A stretch of DNA of 7,429 bases from Butyrivibrio sp. UBA3740 (lineage in GTDB: Bacteria; Bacillota; Clostridia; Lachnospirales; Lachnospiraceae): the NCBI GenBank assembly GCA_002372465.1, contig DFGW01000014.1, positions 1 to 7,429 of the forward strand. The letters run 5' to 3'. Every line of letters starts with the position of its first letter. Within the stretch, counting starts at the first letter, position 1. The position numbers and the translations under genes are program-made. Shown in pieces: positions 1 to 7,385 of this stretch. Under the pieces are notes generated by a model that did not search any database, was not told the origin of the DNA, and was given only the letters and a program-made list of their open reading frames with translations.

Positions 1-111
1 TACGAAAGCAGCGCCCTTACCAGGCTTAACATGCTGAAATTCAATAATCTGACATACGTTACCATCGATTTCGATAGTTACACCATTTCTGAAATCACTT
101 GCAGAAATCAT
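1..111 (-). CDS. efp: Elongation factor P, N-terminal 37 residues (cut by window edge)
   Basis: Translation factor that binds between the P and E sites of the ribosome and rescues stalling at polyproline stretches. The visible part is the start of the KOW-like N-terminal domain. It begins [10 protein letters not shown], contains an IEIDG strand, and ends in the loop [11 protein letters not shown]. The loop-tip lysine (Lys32 here) is the residue that is post-translationally modified in characterised EF-Ps. The ATG at 111 is preceded by a strong AGGAGG (119-124 on the plus strand) at 7 nt spacing, so the start is secure. The gene runs off the left edge; the remaining roughly 150 residues of a normal ~185-residue EF-P are not in the window. 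It has its own promoter upstream. Family assignment is confident from the N-terminal signature alone. Confidence 0.95.
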   Translation of the reverse strand, partial: MISASDFRNGVTIEIDGNVCQIIEFQHVKPGKGAAFV

Positions 112-153
112 AAATATTCCTCCTAAATTACAATACATCAAACAACCTAAGCT

Positions 154-182
154 AGTATAAACTATACTTGAATGTTTTTCAA
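154..182 (-). promoter_or_regulatory. Sigma-A promoter for efp
   Basis: On the minus strand the -35 is TTGAAA (182-177) and the -10 is TATACT (159-154), with exactly 17 nt between them; each hexamer differs from consensus at one position. Transcription would start near position 147, giving a leader of about 36 nt that carries the AGGAGG site of efp. The hexamers and spacing are seen directly; activity is inferred. Confidence 0.8.
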
Positions 183-228
183 CTGTTTTTTAAATGAAGG
201 CTTTACTGAGATTTTATGATTTGTTTCT

Positions 229-241
229 ATTGTCAGACAAT
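229..241. repeat. 13-bp perfect palindrome just after the phosphatase stop codon
   Basis: ATTGTCAGACAAT has 6-bp arms around one central base. It lies immediately beyond the phosphatase stop codon and about 47 bp upstream of the efp -35 box. A one-base loop and the lack of a following U-run make it a poor intrinsic terminator. It could instead be a regulator binding site, or chance. There is no other terminator-like hairpin between the phosphatase and efp. Confidence 0.4.
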
Positions 242-2029
242 TCAAGCTTTTTTTCCATTGTACTTAATTGCCAGCATGGTCAGATCATCAAACTGCTCCG
301 CACCATTTACATAACCTTCCACTGCTTCCCTGACATTGCCTATCAGCTCCTTTGGATCATTGTCCCTGCCACCACTTAGTATCTCCACCATCCCGGATTC
401 CTTCAGGCGCTTGCCATCGGGACTAGTGGCATCCGGAAGTCCGTCTGTGTATACAAAAAGAACATCTCCGGGTTCAAGGATAAAGCTGTCGTCGCTGTAT
501 TTTGATCCGGACATAATTCCCAGAACCAGTTCGTGGTCACGTTCCACAAAGGTAAAGTTTCCATCTTTTCTTTTTACAAGAGGATTTTCATGTCCTGCGT
601 TGGCTTCAATGATCTCACCTGTAGATAACGTAAGAATACCCATCCATACCGTCACAAACATAAGCTCATGGTTACCTTTGCTGAGGTTCTTATTGACATC
701 GGCAAGTATCTGGGCCGGAGTTCCCCCCATCAGAGCCCTGTTCTTTATAAGGGTCTTACTTATCACCATGAAAAGAGCTGCAGGTATACCTTTTCCGGAT
801 ACATCCGCCATAACAAGGGCAAGGTGATCATCATCGATCATGAAGATGTCATAAAAATCTCCTCCCACCGCCTTGGCAGGATTCATGGAAGCATAGACGT
901 CAAATTCCTTCCTGTCAGGATATATGGGAAAAGCCTGAGGCAGCATATCCTGCTGGATCTTTGAAGCTATATCCAGCTCAGCTGCAAGTCTCTCACGCTC
1001 TGTTGTAATTCTGGTCAGATTCTCCTCATAGGCTTCAATGTCTTTTTCCATCTCGGCCATGGTGTCTGAGAGTGACTCCAGTTCATCACCGGTATTGAGA
1101 CTCAGCGCAGAGAAATACTCATTGCCCTTATTGCCAGTCCTTCTGTCCTCTGCATAGTTCCTGGCAGCTTCTGCAACAGAATTGATGGGAGCAACTATCA
1201 TTTTGTTCATCTTCCGTCTGAAAAGCACACCCATCACAAACACAACCGCAAGAAGCATAAGGAAGAAGGTCGCCAGAAATGAAAAGAGATTAGACCACAA
1301 ATTTGTATAAAAGGCATCTGCTTCAATAAATACCACCACGTCTTCATCGGGATAAGGGAAGGGCTCGTACCATGCAAATACTACATACCTAGGGTCGATC
1401 TTCATGTAGCGCAAAAGATTTTTGAGCAGGGACCAGCGTTCCTCCTCAATATGGTCAAGCTCAATATCCTCAAACCTGCGCCACAAAATATCCTCAACAG
1501 GTACAGACTCATCTCCTCCGAATTTCTCCACATCACAAAGAAGAGATGCGATATGGGTCTTTTTGTCAAAGACCATAAGGCAGGTTCCGTTCAAATCACG
1601 GTTGTTCTTGCCAAAGGTATAGATGATGTCCATGACTTTTTGATAATCCTGTCTTTTGGCAAGAGGCGGATTGGTTTCCGTATACCAGCGGTAGTTAAGA
1701 AGCTGTCCATCAGTATCGGCAGGATTATTTTTCTCCATCTGCTCTTCAAAATTCTGATTTTCTCTTTCCTGCTTCAGCACAGCGTCCACAAGTCCCGGTA
1801 CATCTGCATTGTTCATAAGAACTCCCGAGACAGTTCTGGCCATATTTACAGTATCAGCGTAGTTTTCTCTCAGGATAGCATAAAGGAACAGTGACAAGCT
1901 TATAAGCATAATCACTGTTCCCAGTATTCCCGCATGCAAAATGCTGCTTAGCATCACCTTTCTTGAAAGGATGCCAAGCTTTTTTTCTTTTGGATCTATG
2001 GAAGTATCGGAGAAATTTCTTTTCGCCAT
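242..2029 (-). CDS. Membrane-anchored sensor PP2C phosphatase (SpoIIE/RsbU family)
   Basis: A 595-residue Mn/Mg-dependent serine/threonine phosphatase of the SpoIIE type, predicted in the cell membrane. A short cytoplasmic tail is followed by TM1 (about 29-53), an external region of about 190 residues (54-246), TM2 (about 247-269), a HAMP-like linker (about 270-335, with API near 280 and GDELESL at 314-320), a coiled coil (about 325-360) and the catalytic domain (about 375-590). Metal-binding motifs are complete: GGDFYD (Asp391), MADVSGKG (Asp409), NAGHENP (477-483), YTDG (Asp529) and FDDLTM (Asp581/582), so it should be active. Relatives dephosphorylate STAS-domain anti-anti-sigma factors in response to external signals; no STAS or anti-sigma kinase gene is visible here, so the substrate is unknown. 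The external domain resembles a Cache-type sensor only loosely and I do not assign it. The start is supported by GGAGGG 6 nt upstream. It follows aroQ by 31 nt, probably on the same transcript. Confidence 0.93.
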   Translation of the reverse strand: MAKRNFSDTSIDPKEKKLGILSRKVMLSSILHAGILGTVIMLISLSLFLYAILRENYADTVNMARTVSGVLMNNADVPGLVDAVLKQERENQNFEEQMEKNNPADTDGQLLNYRWYTETNPPLAKRQDYQKVMDIIYTFGKNNRDLNGTCLMVFDKKTHIASLLCDVEKFGGDESVPVEDILWRRFEDIELDHIEEERWSLLKNLLRYMKIDPRYVVFAWYEPFPYPDEDVVVFIEADAFYTNLWSNLFSFLATFFLMLLAVVFVMGVLFRRKMNKMIVAPINSVAEAARNYAEDRRTGNKGNEYFSALSLNTGDELESLSDTMAEMEKDIEAYEENLTRITTERERLAAELDIASKIQQDMLPQAFPIYPDRKEFDVYASMNPAKAVGGDFYDIFMIDDDHLALVMADVSGKGIPAALFMVISKTLIKNRALMGGTPAQILADVNKNLSKGNHELMFVTVWMGILTLSTGEIIEANAGHENPLVKRKDGNFTFVERDHELVLGIMSGSKYSDDSFILEPGDVLFVYTDGLPDATSPDGKRLKESGMVEILSGGRDNDPKELIGNVREAVEGYVNGAEQFDDLTMLAIKYNGKKA

Positions 2030-2060
2030 TTAAAGCCCTCCGGAAAAGAGCTATTACAAA

Positions 2061-2492
2061 CTATTTACCGCGAATAAAGTCCATGGCCTCAAGATAGCCC
2101 TCAAAGCCGTGACCGTATATCTGCTTGTCACAGGCAGGGGCTGTAACAGAAATCTTTCTGAAGTCCTCCCTGGACTGAATATCAGAAATATGAACCTCTA
2201 CTTTTATTATATCATCAAGACTTTTTAATGCATCATGAATTGCATAGCTGTAGTGAGTGTAGGCTCCGGGATTGATAACGATGCCACGGGTACCATCGCT
2301 GTAGGCCTGCTGAAGCCTGTCTATTATAGCTCCCTCGTGGTTGGACTGGAAGATTTCCACCTCATCCCCATGATAATAGGCATTCTCCTTTATCAGATCG
2401 CAAAGAACCTGATAATTCTGGTCACCGTACACGGCTTTTTCTCTTATCCCAAGGAAGTTCAGGTTAGGTCCGTTGATAACTAATATCTGCAT
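2061..2492 (-). CDS. aroQ: Type II 3-dehydroquinate dehydratase
   Basis: Cytoplasmic shikimate-pathway enzyme converting 3-dehydroquinate to 3-dehydroshikimate; this class normally forms a dodecamer. The 143-residue product has the usual length (about 145) and ordered motifs: GPNLNFLGIRE with Arg17, YG with catalytic Tyr22, QSNHEG (49-54), INPGAYTHYS (Asn74, His80) and EVHIS with catalytic His101, then RED-FR with Arg112. Compared with the commoner EVHxSN motif, residue 104 is Asp rather than Asn. The ATG at 2492 is chosen because AAGGAG lies 6 nt upstream; an in-frame GTG at 2522 would add ten residues before the conserved MQILVINGPN start and would place that ribosome binding site inside the gene. 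It lies 49 nt after the DUF1961 gene and 31 nt before the phosphatase gene, and is probably cotranscribed with both. Confidence 0.96.
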   Translation of the reverse strand: MQILVINGPNLNFLGIREKAVYGDQNYQVLCDLIKENAYYHGDEVEIFQSNHEGAIIDRLQQAYSDGTRGIVINPGAYTHYSYAIHDALKSLDDIIKVEVHISDIQSREDFRKISVTAPACDKQIYGHGFEGYLEAMDFIRGK

Positions 2493-2498
2493 TTTTAT

Positions 2499-2504
2499 CT
2501 CCTT
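2499..2504 (-). promoter_or_regulatory. Ribosome binding site that fixes the aroQ start
   Basis: AAGGAG on the minus strand ends 6 nt before the ATG at 2492. It decides in favour of the 143-residue protein over a longer GTG-initiated form, whose own upstream sequence has no purine-rich site. Confidence 0.85.
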
Positions 2505-2541
2505 TTTATGAACGAAAACCACGATCAGCGTGTCAAGGTCC

Positions 2542-3024
2542 TCAGATCCAGGTTATTCGAAGGTTGCGGTACTGAGCCTTAAGGGTCTTGGACTGCCTTA
2601 TCCCCACAGTTCCTCCCGTGAGATAATCTCCGTACCGCAGTCCGTCATCGTTAAAATACAGTATCTCCAGGTCATCGATGTAGAAAACCACCTCCTTGCC
2701 CTTTTTAAGTACAGTCATATGGTACCAGGAGGGGTTTTCCATTATATCAGGCAGCGGATCTGCTCCTGTGGCAACCAGGTTTCCGCCACAGTCCTTGATA
2801 AGCTGGCAGATGTGAAACCTTCTCTGCTCCTCATCCTCCCGTCTGAAGTACAGGACATGAAAGGCATTCTCATCTTTTTGTGAAAAGGTCAGGGCTGCAC
2901 TTCCTTCTCCGGAAAGGGGCCTGAAATCCCACTCTATCTTCACGTCGGCTGGGAGAATCTTGGGACACCAGTACTCATTGTCCTTAAGATCCATCTCCGG
3001 ACTCATATATATTACTTTTGACAT
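2542..3024 (-). CDS. Compact DUF1961 (YesU-like) protein, concanavalin-like fold
   Basis: A 160-residue protein with no signal peptide or membrane segment. It matches the DUF1961 family, of which Bacillus subtilis YesU is the member I recall. Shared landmarks in order are YWCP (18-21), WDFRP (32-36), the pair AFHVLYFRR (54-62), a TGADPLP block (86-92), the NDDGLRYG stretch (125-132) and GIRQ followed by YRNL (141-155). The family has a concanavalin A-like beta-sandwich and, for YesU, a rhamnogalacturonan-utilisation neighbourhood; its biochemical activity is not established. Relative to YesU (about 220 residues, from memory), about 30 N-terminal residues and a loop of about 25 residues between WDF and the AFH strand are missing, while the C-terminal two thirds align without breaks. 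The ATG starts 6 nt after the carB stop, with an AAAGGTG site inside the last carB codons, so translation is likely coupled. A role beside carB and aroQ is not apparent; a sugar-related role is inference only. Confidence 0.82.
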   Translation of the reverse strand: MSKVIYMSPEMDLKDNEYWCPKILPADVKIEWDFRPLSGEGSAALTFSQKDENAFHVLYFRREDEEQRRFHICQLIKDCGGNLVATGADPLPDIMENPSWYHMTVLKKGKEVVFYIDDLEILYFNDDGLRYGDYLTGGTVGIRQSKTLKAQYRNLRITWI

Positions 3025-3030
3025 CGCTTC

Positions 3031-6000
3031 TCACACCTTTGCTATATCTATCAGCTCAAGGCCCTCTTCTGTGCTGGCAGTCTCAAGACTGGTCACAAGA
3101 GCTCTAGCCGTATCAAGGGCAGTGATGACATTCACACCGGTCTCTATGGCAGTCCTTCTTATGATAAATCCGTCACGGCTCTTATCACGGCCCTGGGTCG
3201 GTGTGTCGATTACAAGATCGATCCTGTGTCCGAGAATAAGGTCGATGACTGTAGGTGACTCCTGGCTGAGACGATTTATCTTTCTGGCCTTGACGCCGTT
3301 CTCGTTGAGGGTGTTGGCCGTGGATCTTGTGGCGTAGATAATGTAGCCCAGCTTCTCATAGCGCCTTGCTATTTCGATGACTTCACCCTTGTCGGAATCC
3401 TTAACGGTGATGATCATCTGCTTATGCTTTGGAAGATTCACACCTGCTCCAAGGAATGCCTTGTAAAGAGCCTCATTAAAGCTCTTGCTGATTCCAAGAC
3501 ACTCGCCGGTACTCTTCATCTCAGGTCCAAGGCTGATCTCAGCTCCCCTGATCTTCTCGAAGGAGAATACAGGCATCTTGATTGCCACATAATCTGCCTC
3601 AGGCTGAAGTCCCGGTGTGTATCCAAGGTCTTTAAGCTTCTTGCCCAGCATAACCTGTGCAGCCAGATCAACGATAGGAATACCTGTAACCTTACTGATA
3701 TAAGGAACAGTCCTGGATGACCTTGGATTTGCCTCAATGATGTAAACCTCGTCACCCACTGCTATGAACTGGATGTTGATAAGACCTATTACGTGAAGCG
3801 CCTTTGCCAGGCGCTTTGTGTATTCTGCGATAGTGTCTTTTACCTTCTGTGAAAGAGATTGGGCAGGATAAACCGAGATAGAATCTCCGGAGTGGATACC
3901 GGATCTTTCAATATGCTCCATGATTCCGGGGATAACTATATCCTCGCCGTCGCACACAGCGTCAACCTCTGTCTCGATACCCTGAAGGTACTTGTCGACC
4001 AGGATAGGATGATCCTGGGCATATCTGTTGATGATGTTCATAAACTCCTCAATCTCATCATCTGAAAGAGCTATCTGCATGCCCTGTCCGCCAAGAACGT
4101 AGGAAGGACGTACCAGAACCGGGTATCCAAGACGGTTTGCAACTTCCTTAGCCTCCTCGGCCGTATAAACCGTTGCACCCTGGGCGCGCTTTATCTCAGT
4201 CTCCTCCAGTATCCTGTCGAAGATTTCTCTGTCCTCTGCAGCATCAACGTCCTCAGCCTTTGTGCCGTAGATTTTAACCCCCATCTTCATAAGGTCCTGG
4301 GTAAGCTTGATGGCAGTCTGTCCACCGAACTGAACCACAGCTCCGTCGGGCTTTTCAAGGCGTACAATGTTCTCCACATCCTCGGGAGTAAGGGGCTCAA
4401 AATAGAGCTTATCTGCAATATCAAAGTCTGTACTTACAGTCTCCGGGTTGTTGTTGACGATTATGGTCTCAAATCCTGCCTTCTTAAATGCCCAGGTAGC
4501 ATGAACCGAGCAGTAGTCGAACTCAATACCCTGACCGATCCTGATAGGACCCGAACCAAGGACAAGGATCTTTTTCTTATCTGAGGCAAAAGAGCTGTCA
4601 GATTCAATTCCCGCTTCATCCTCTGAATCAGGGCCGTTATAAACTGAATAGTAGTATGGTGTCTGGGCTGCGAACTCAGCTGCACAGGTATCAACGATCT
4701 TATAGCTGGCCTTGATATTATATTCGGCCCTGAGCTCTTTTAACACATTTTCAGTAAACCTTGTGAATCTGCTGATGACAGAGTCAGGAAACTCCAGGCG
4801 CTTTGCTTCCAGCATGGTATCAAAGCTGATACACTTCTTGGCATCCTCAAGGGTTCCGTACTTTCCTTCTCTGTTCTTTTCTCCTGCACGAAGAAGCCTT
4901 AGCTCCATCTTGACAAGAGTGTGGAGCTTATCTATGAACCACAGGTCGATCATGGTGATGTCATGGATCTCATCGTGGCTCATTCCGCGGCGAAGGGCCT
5001 CGGCAATTACCCAGATCCTCTGGTCGTCAACTATTTTGAGACGCTCTTTTAATTCGTCATCATCAAGTTCTGAGAAGTCATAGCTTGTGAGGCAGTCCAC
5101 GTGCTGTTCCAGTGAGCGGATAGCCTTCATCATGGCTCCTTCGAAATTGGTGCAGATACTCATTACTTCGCCGGTGGCCTTCATCTGTGTTGTGAGGGTT
5201 CTCTTGGCGGTAATGAACTTATCGAAAGGAAGCCTTGGGAACTTAACTACGCAGTAATCAAGAGCCGGCTCAAAGCTTGCATAGGTCTTGCCTGTAATGG
5301 CATTCTTGATCTCATCCAGGGTGTAGCCAAGAGCGATCTTAGCAGCAACCTTGGCTATGGGGTAACCTGTCGCCTTACTTGCAAGAGCCGATGAACGGCT
5401 TACTCTGGGGTTAACCTCAATTACGCAGTACTCAAAGCTTGTGGGATGAAGGGCGAACTGAACGTTACAGCCACCTGTTATCTTCAGCTCATCGATGATG
5501 TTGAGGGCTGCGCTTCTAAGCATCTGGTATTCCTTGTCACCAAGGGTCTGTGAAGGAGCCACAACGATGGAATCACCGGTGTGAACACCTACAGGGTCGA
5601 TATTTTCCATGTTGCAGACAGTGATGCAGTTTCCTGCGCTGTCACGCATTACCTCGTACTCGATCTCTTTCCAGCCGGAGATACAGCGCTCAACAAGAAC
5701 CTCATTTGCTCTTGACAGTCTTAAGCCGTTTTTAAGGATCTCCTCACACTCTGTCTGGTTGTGGGCGATACCACCACCTGATCCGCCAAGAGTAAAGGCG
5801 GGACGAAGAACTACCGGATAGCCGATCTGTCTTGCAAAGGCAACACCGTCCTCCACATTGTGGACAACCATGGAAGCTGCACAGGGCTCACCGATCTTTT
5901 CCATGGTGTCCTTGAATTCCTGACGGTCCTCAGCCTTCCTGATGGTCTCAGCTGTAGTTCCAAGGAGTTTAACGTTATGCTTTTTAAGGAAGCCGGATTC

Positions 6001-6309
6001 ATCCAGCTCCATTCCTAGGTTAAGTCCTGCCTGTCCACCAAGGGTTGGAAGGATTGAGTCAGGCTTTTCTTTTTCTATGATCTGTTCAAGGACCTTCACA
6101 GTAAGAGGCTCTATATACACCTCATCTGCAATGTCCTTATCTGTCATGATGGTGGCAGGGTTGGAGTTTACAAGAACAACCTCGATACCCTCTTCCTTAA
6201 GGGATCTGCAGGCCTGGGTTCCTGCGTAGTCAAACTCAGCCGCCTGGCCGATTACAATAGGTCCGGAACCGATGACCAGAACCTTTTTAACGTCTTTATT
6301 CTTTGGCAT
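3031..6309 (-). CDS. carB: Carbamoyl-phosphate synthase, large (ammonia) subunit
   Basis: Makes carbamoyl phosphate from bicarbonate, two ATP and ammonia channelled from CarA; feeds arginine and pyrimidine synthesis. At 1092 residues it is full length (E. coli about 1073). It comprises an N-terminal carboxyphosphate ATP-grasp half (1 to ~400; GSGPIVIGQ at 14-22, metal-binding Glu298/Asn300/Arg302 in IEVNPR), an oligomerisation segment (~401-555), a C-terminal carbamoyl-phosphate ATP-grasp half (~578-940; GSGPIRIGQ at 585-593, Glu859/Asn861/Arg863 in IEANPR), and an MGS allosteric domain (~960-1075, with VIDTPTQGRDKSRDGF and IRRTA). The linker joining the halves (~559-578) is acidic and somewhat longer than in E. 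coli. The ATG overlaps the carA stop by one base (TGATG), and AAGGAGG inside the carA tail sits 9 nt upstream. Arginine codons are AGA, AGG, CGT and CGC; I found no CGG among about 35 read by hand. Confidence 0.98.
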   Translation of the reverse strand: MPKNKDVKKVLVIGSGPIVIGQAAEFDYAGTQACRSLKEEGIEVVLVNSNPATIMTDKDIADEVYIEPLTVKVLEQIIEKEKPDSILPTLGGQAGLNLGMELDESGFLKKHNVKLLGTTAETIRKAEDRQEFKDTMEKIGEPCAASMVVHNVEDGVAFARQIGYPVVLRPAFTLGGSGGGIAHNQTECEEILKNGLRLSRANEVLVERCISGWKEIEYEVMRDSAGNCITVCNMENIDPVGVHTGDSIVVAPSQTLGDKEYQMLRSAALNIIDELKITGGCNVQFALHPTSFEYCVIEVNPRVSRSSALASKATGYPIAKVAAKIALGYTLDEIKNAITGKTYASFEPALDYCVVKFPRLPFDKFITAKRTLTTQMKATGEVMSICTNFEGAMMKAIRSLEQHVDCLTSYDFSELDDDELKERLKIVDDQRIWVIAEALRRGMSHDEIHDITMIDLWFIDKLHTLVKMELRLLRAGEKNREGKYGTLEDAKKCISFDTMLEAKRLEFPDSVISRFTRFTENVLKELRAEYNIKASYKIVDTCAAEFAAQTPYYYSVYNGPDSEDEAGIESDSSFASDKKKILVLGSGPIRIGQGIEFDYCSVHATWAFKKAGFETIIVNNNPETVSTDFDIADKLYFEPLTPEDVENIVRLEKPDGAVVQFGGQTAIKLTQDLMKMGVKIYGTKAEDVDAAEDREIFDRILEETEIKRAQGATVYTAEEAKEVANRLGYPVLVRPSYVLGGQGMQIALSDDEIEEFMNIINRYAQDHPILVDKYLQGIETEVDAVCDGEDIVIPGIMEHIERSGIHSGDSISVYPAQSLSQKVKDTIAEYTKRLAKALHVIGLINIQFIAVGDEVYIIEANPRSSRTVPYISKVTGIPIVDLAAQVMLGKKLKDLGYTPGLQPEADYVAIKMPVFSFEKIRGAEISLGPEMKSTGECLGISKSFNEALYKAFLGAGVNLPKHKQMIITVKDSDKGEVIEIARRYEKLGYIIYATRSTANTLNENGVKARKINRLSQESPTVIDLILGHRIDLVIDTPTQGRDKSRDGFIIRRTAIETGVNVITALDTARALVTSLETASTEEGLELIDIAKV

Positions 6310-7385
6310 CAGTTCTTTCCTCCTTCTCTCATCATGTTTATAAATCTGTCAAATAAGTAGCTTGAATCCTGTGGTCCGGGGCATGCTTCGGGATGGAACT
6401 GAACTGTGAAGATGTTCTTGCCCGCATACTTCAGTCCCTCGTTTGTGCCGTCATTTACGTTCATAAAAGCAGGCTCTGCAACAGTCTTGTCAAGCTTGTC
6501 TGTATCTACTACATAGCCATGGTTCTGGGAGGAGATGTACACCCTTCCGTTTGAAAGATCCTTGACCGGATGATTTCCTCCTCTGTGGCCATACTTAAGT
6601 TTATAGGTATCTGTTCCTGTGGCAAGTGCCATGAGCTGGTGTCCAAGGCAGATGGCAAAGATCGGAACATCTGAGGCATAGAGCTTCTTGATTTCTTCAA
6701 TAACTCCTGTACACTCCTTTGGATCCCCGGGACCGTTGGAAAGCATGATTCCATCCGGCTTATACGCCAGGATGTCTTCCGCCTTTGTATCATACGGAAG
6801 AGCGATCACATCGCATCCCCGCTGATTCAGTTCACGCACAATATTGCGCTTTGCACCGCAGTCCAATAATGCCACGGTATATTTCCTCTGCTTCGCTGCA
6901 AATACCGCCGGTTCCTTTACCGAAACGTCCTTCAGCACATCCTGCACCGCATACGACTGCAAAAAAGAAAGATCCTGCGGCAATTGCGATACGATCGCTG
7001 CGTTCATGACACCGTGTTCCCGCAGGATGCGCGTGACATAGCGCGTATCGATACCGGCAATGCCCGGGATCCCTTTTTCTTTCATCCATGCGTCAAGTGT
7101 CTTCTCACAGCGGAAGTTGGACGGGGTATCGCTGTACTCCCGTACAGCATACCCCCGCAATGCCGGCTCTCCTTCCAGATCGTCCGGGATGATCCCGTAA
7201 TTGCCGATCAGAGGGAACGTCTGCAGAACGATCTGTCCGGCATAACTGGGATCACTGAGCGTCTCAATATAGCCGCACATATTCGTTGTAAATACCAGTT
7301 CACCAACACAGTCTGTCTCTGCACCAAAGCCGGTTCCTTCCAGCACAGTGCCGTCGCTGAGAACAAGCCACGCTTTCCGCTTCAT
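6309..7385 (-). CDS. carA: Carbamoyl-phosphate synthase, small (glutaminase) subunit; mosaic codon use
   Basis: Hydrolyses glutamine and passes ammonia to CarB. The 358-residue product has the length normal for Gram-positive CarA. The N-terminal small-subunit domain spans about 1-150 (SDGTVLEG, ETLSDPSYAGQI, GIAGIDTR). The class I glutamine amidotransferase domain spans about 168-355, with SNGPGDP (216-222), nucleophile Cys246 in AICLGHQ, SQNHGYVVD (286-294) and His331/Glu333 in QFHPEA. All triad residues are present and the frame is unbroken. The start overlaps the argF stop (ATGA); no Shine-Dalgarno is visible upstream, so initiation probably depends on coupling to argF. Codon use changes inside the gene: 10 of 11 Arg codons up to residue 189 are CGN (five CGG), while all four after residue 260 are AGA/AGG. 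Proline goes from mostly CCG to mixed, and CpG density falls about fourfold. Confidence 0.97.
   Translation of the reverse strand: MKRKAWLVLSDGTVLEGTGFGAETDCVGELVFTTNMCGYIETLSDPSYAGQIVLQTFPLIGNYGIIPDDLEGEPALRGYAVREYSDTPSNFRCEKTLDAWMKEKGIPGIAGIDTRYVTRILREHGVMNAAIVSQLPQDLSFLQSYAVQDVLKDVSVKEPAVFAAKQRKYTVALLDCGAKRNIVRELNQRGCDVIALPYDTKAEDILAYKPDGIMLSNGPGDPKECTGVIEEIKKLYASDVPIFAICLGHQLMALATGTDTYKLKYGHRGGNHPVKDLSNGRVYISSQNHGYVVDTDKLDKTVAEPAFMNVNDGTNEGLKYAGKNIFTVQFHPEACPGPQDSSYLFDRFINMMREGGKN
6319..6325 (-). promoter_or_regulatory. carB ribosome binding site embedded in the carA 3' end
   Basis: AAGGAGG on the minus strand lies within the last codons of carA, 9 nt before the carB ATG at 6309. It allows carB to be translated at a high rate next to the TGATG stop-start overlap, which suits a subunit pair made in equal amounts. 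Confidence 0.8.
6710..6790. other. Codon-usage and CpG breakpoint inside carA
   Basis: From 6781 to 7429 I count about 56 CpG dinucleotides in 649 nt (8.6 per 100); from 6001 to 6720 I count 16 in 720 nt (2.2 per 100). Arg, Pro and Ala codon choice changes over the same stretch, while GC content rises only slightly. The change falls around carA codons 199-225, across the conserved SNGPGDP motif, not at a domain boundary. There is no direct repeat, insertion sequence or frame break here. The exact point cannot be fixed by eye. Confidence 0.7.

Noticed and set aside
229..241. Rho-independent terminator after the phosphatase gene
   Set aside because: The hairpin would have a one-base loop, an AT-rich stem and no U-tract on the transcript side.
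336..827. Long open frames on the plus strand, including this one inside the phosphatase gene and others inside carB
   Set aside because: They lie opposite well-conserved genes, have low-complexity Ser/Arg-rich translations, no ribosome binding sites and no recognisable domains.
2493..2522. An extended aroQ beginning at GTG 2522
   Set aside because: It adds ten residues not found before the conserved MQILVINGPN start, has no ribosome binding site, and overlaps the AAGGAG that serves the ATG at 2492.
2531..2536. A perfect TTGACA on the minus strand, a possible -35 box of an aroQ promoter
   Set aside because: At 17-18 nt spacing the -10 candidates match consensus at only 2-3 of 6 positions; the best match, CATAAA, needs 20 nt spacing. 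Transcription would then start on or after the ribosome binding site.
2542..3024. The DUF1961 gene as a pseudogene fragment
   Set aside because: It has its own start signal, an intact frame, and conserved landmarks in order up to the C terminus; the missing parts look like a clean shortening, not random decay.
4461..4694. Alternative minus-strand frames inside carB and carA (also 3516-3755, 5811-6002, 6509-6793, 6832-7089)
   Set aside because: They are out-of-frame readings of conserved CarA/CarB coding sequence with no independent start signals or family resemblance.
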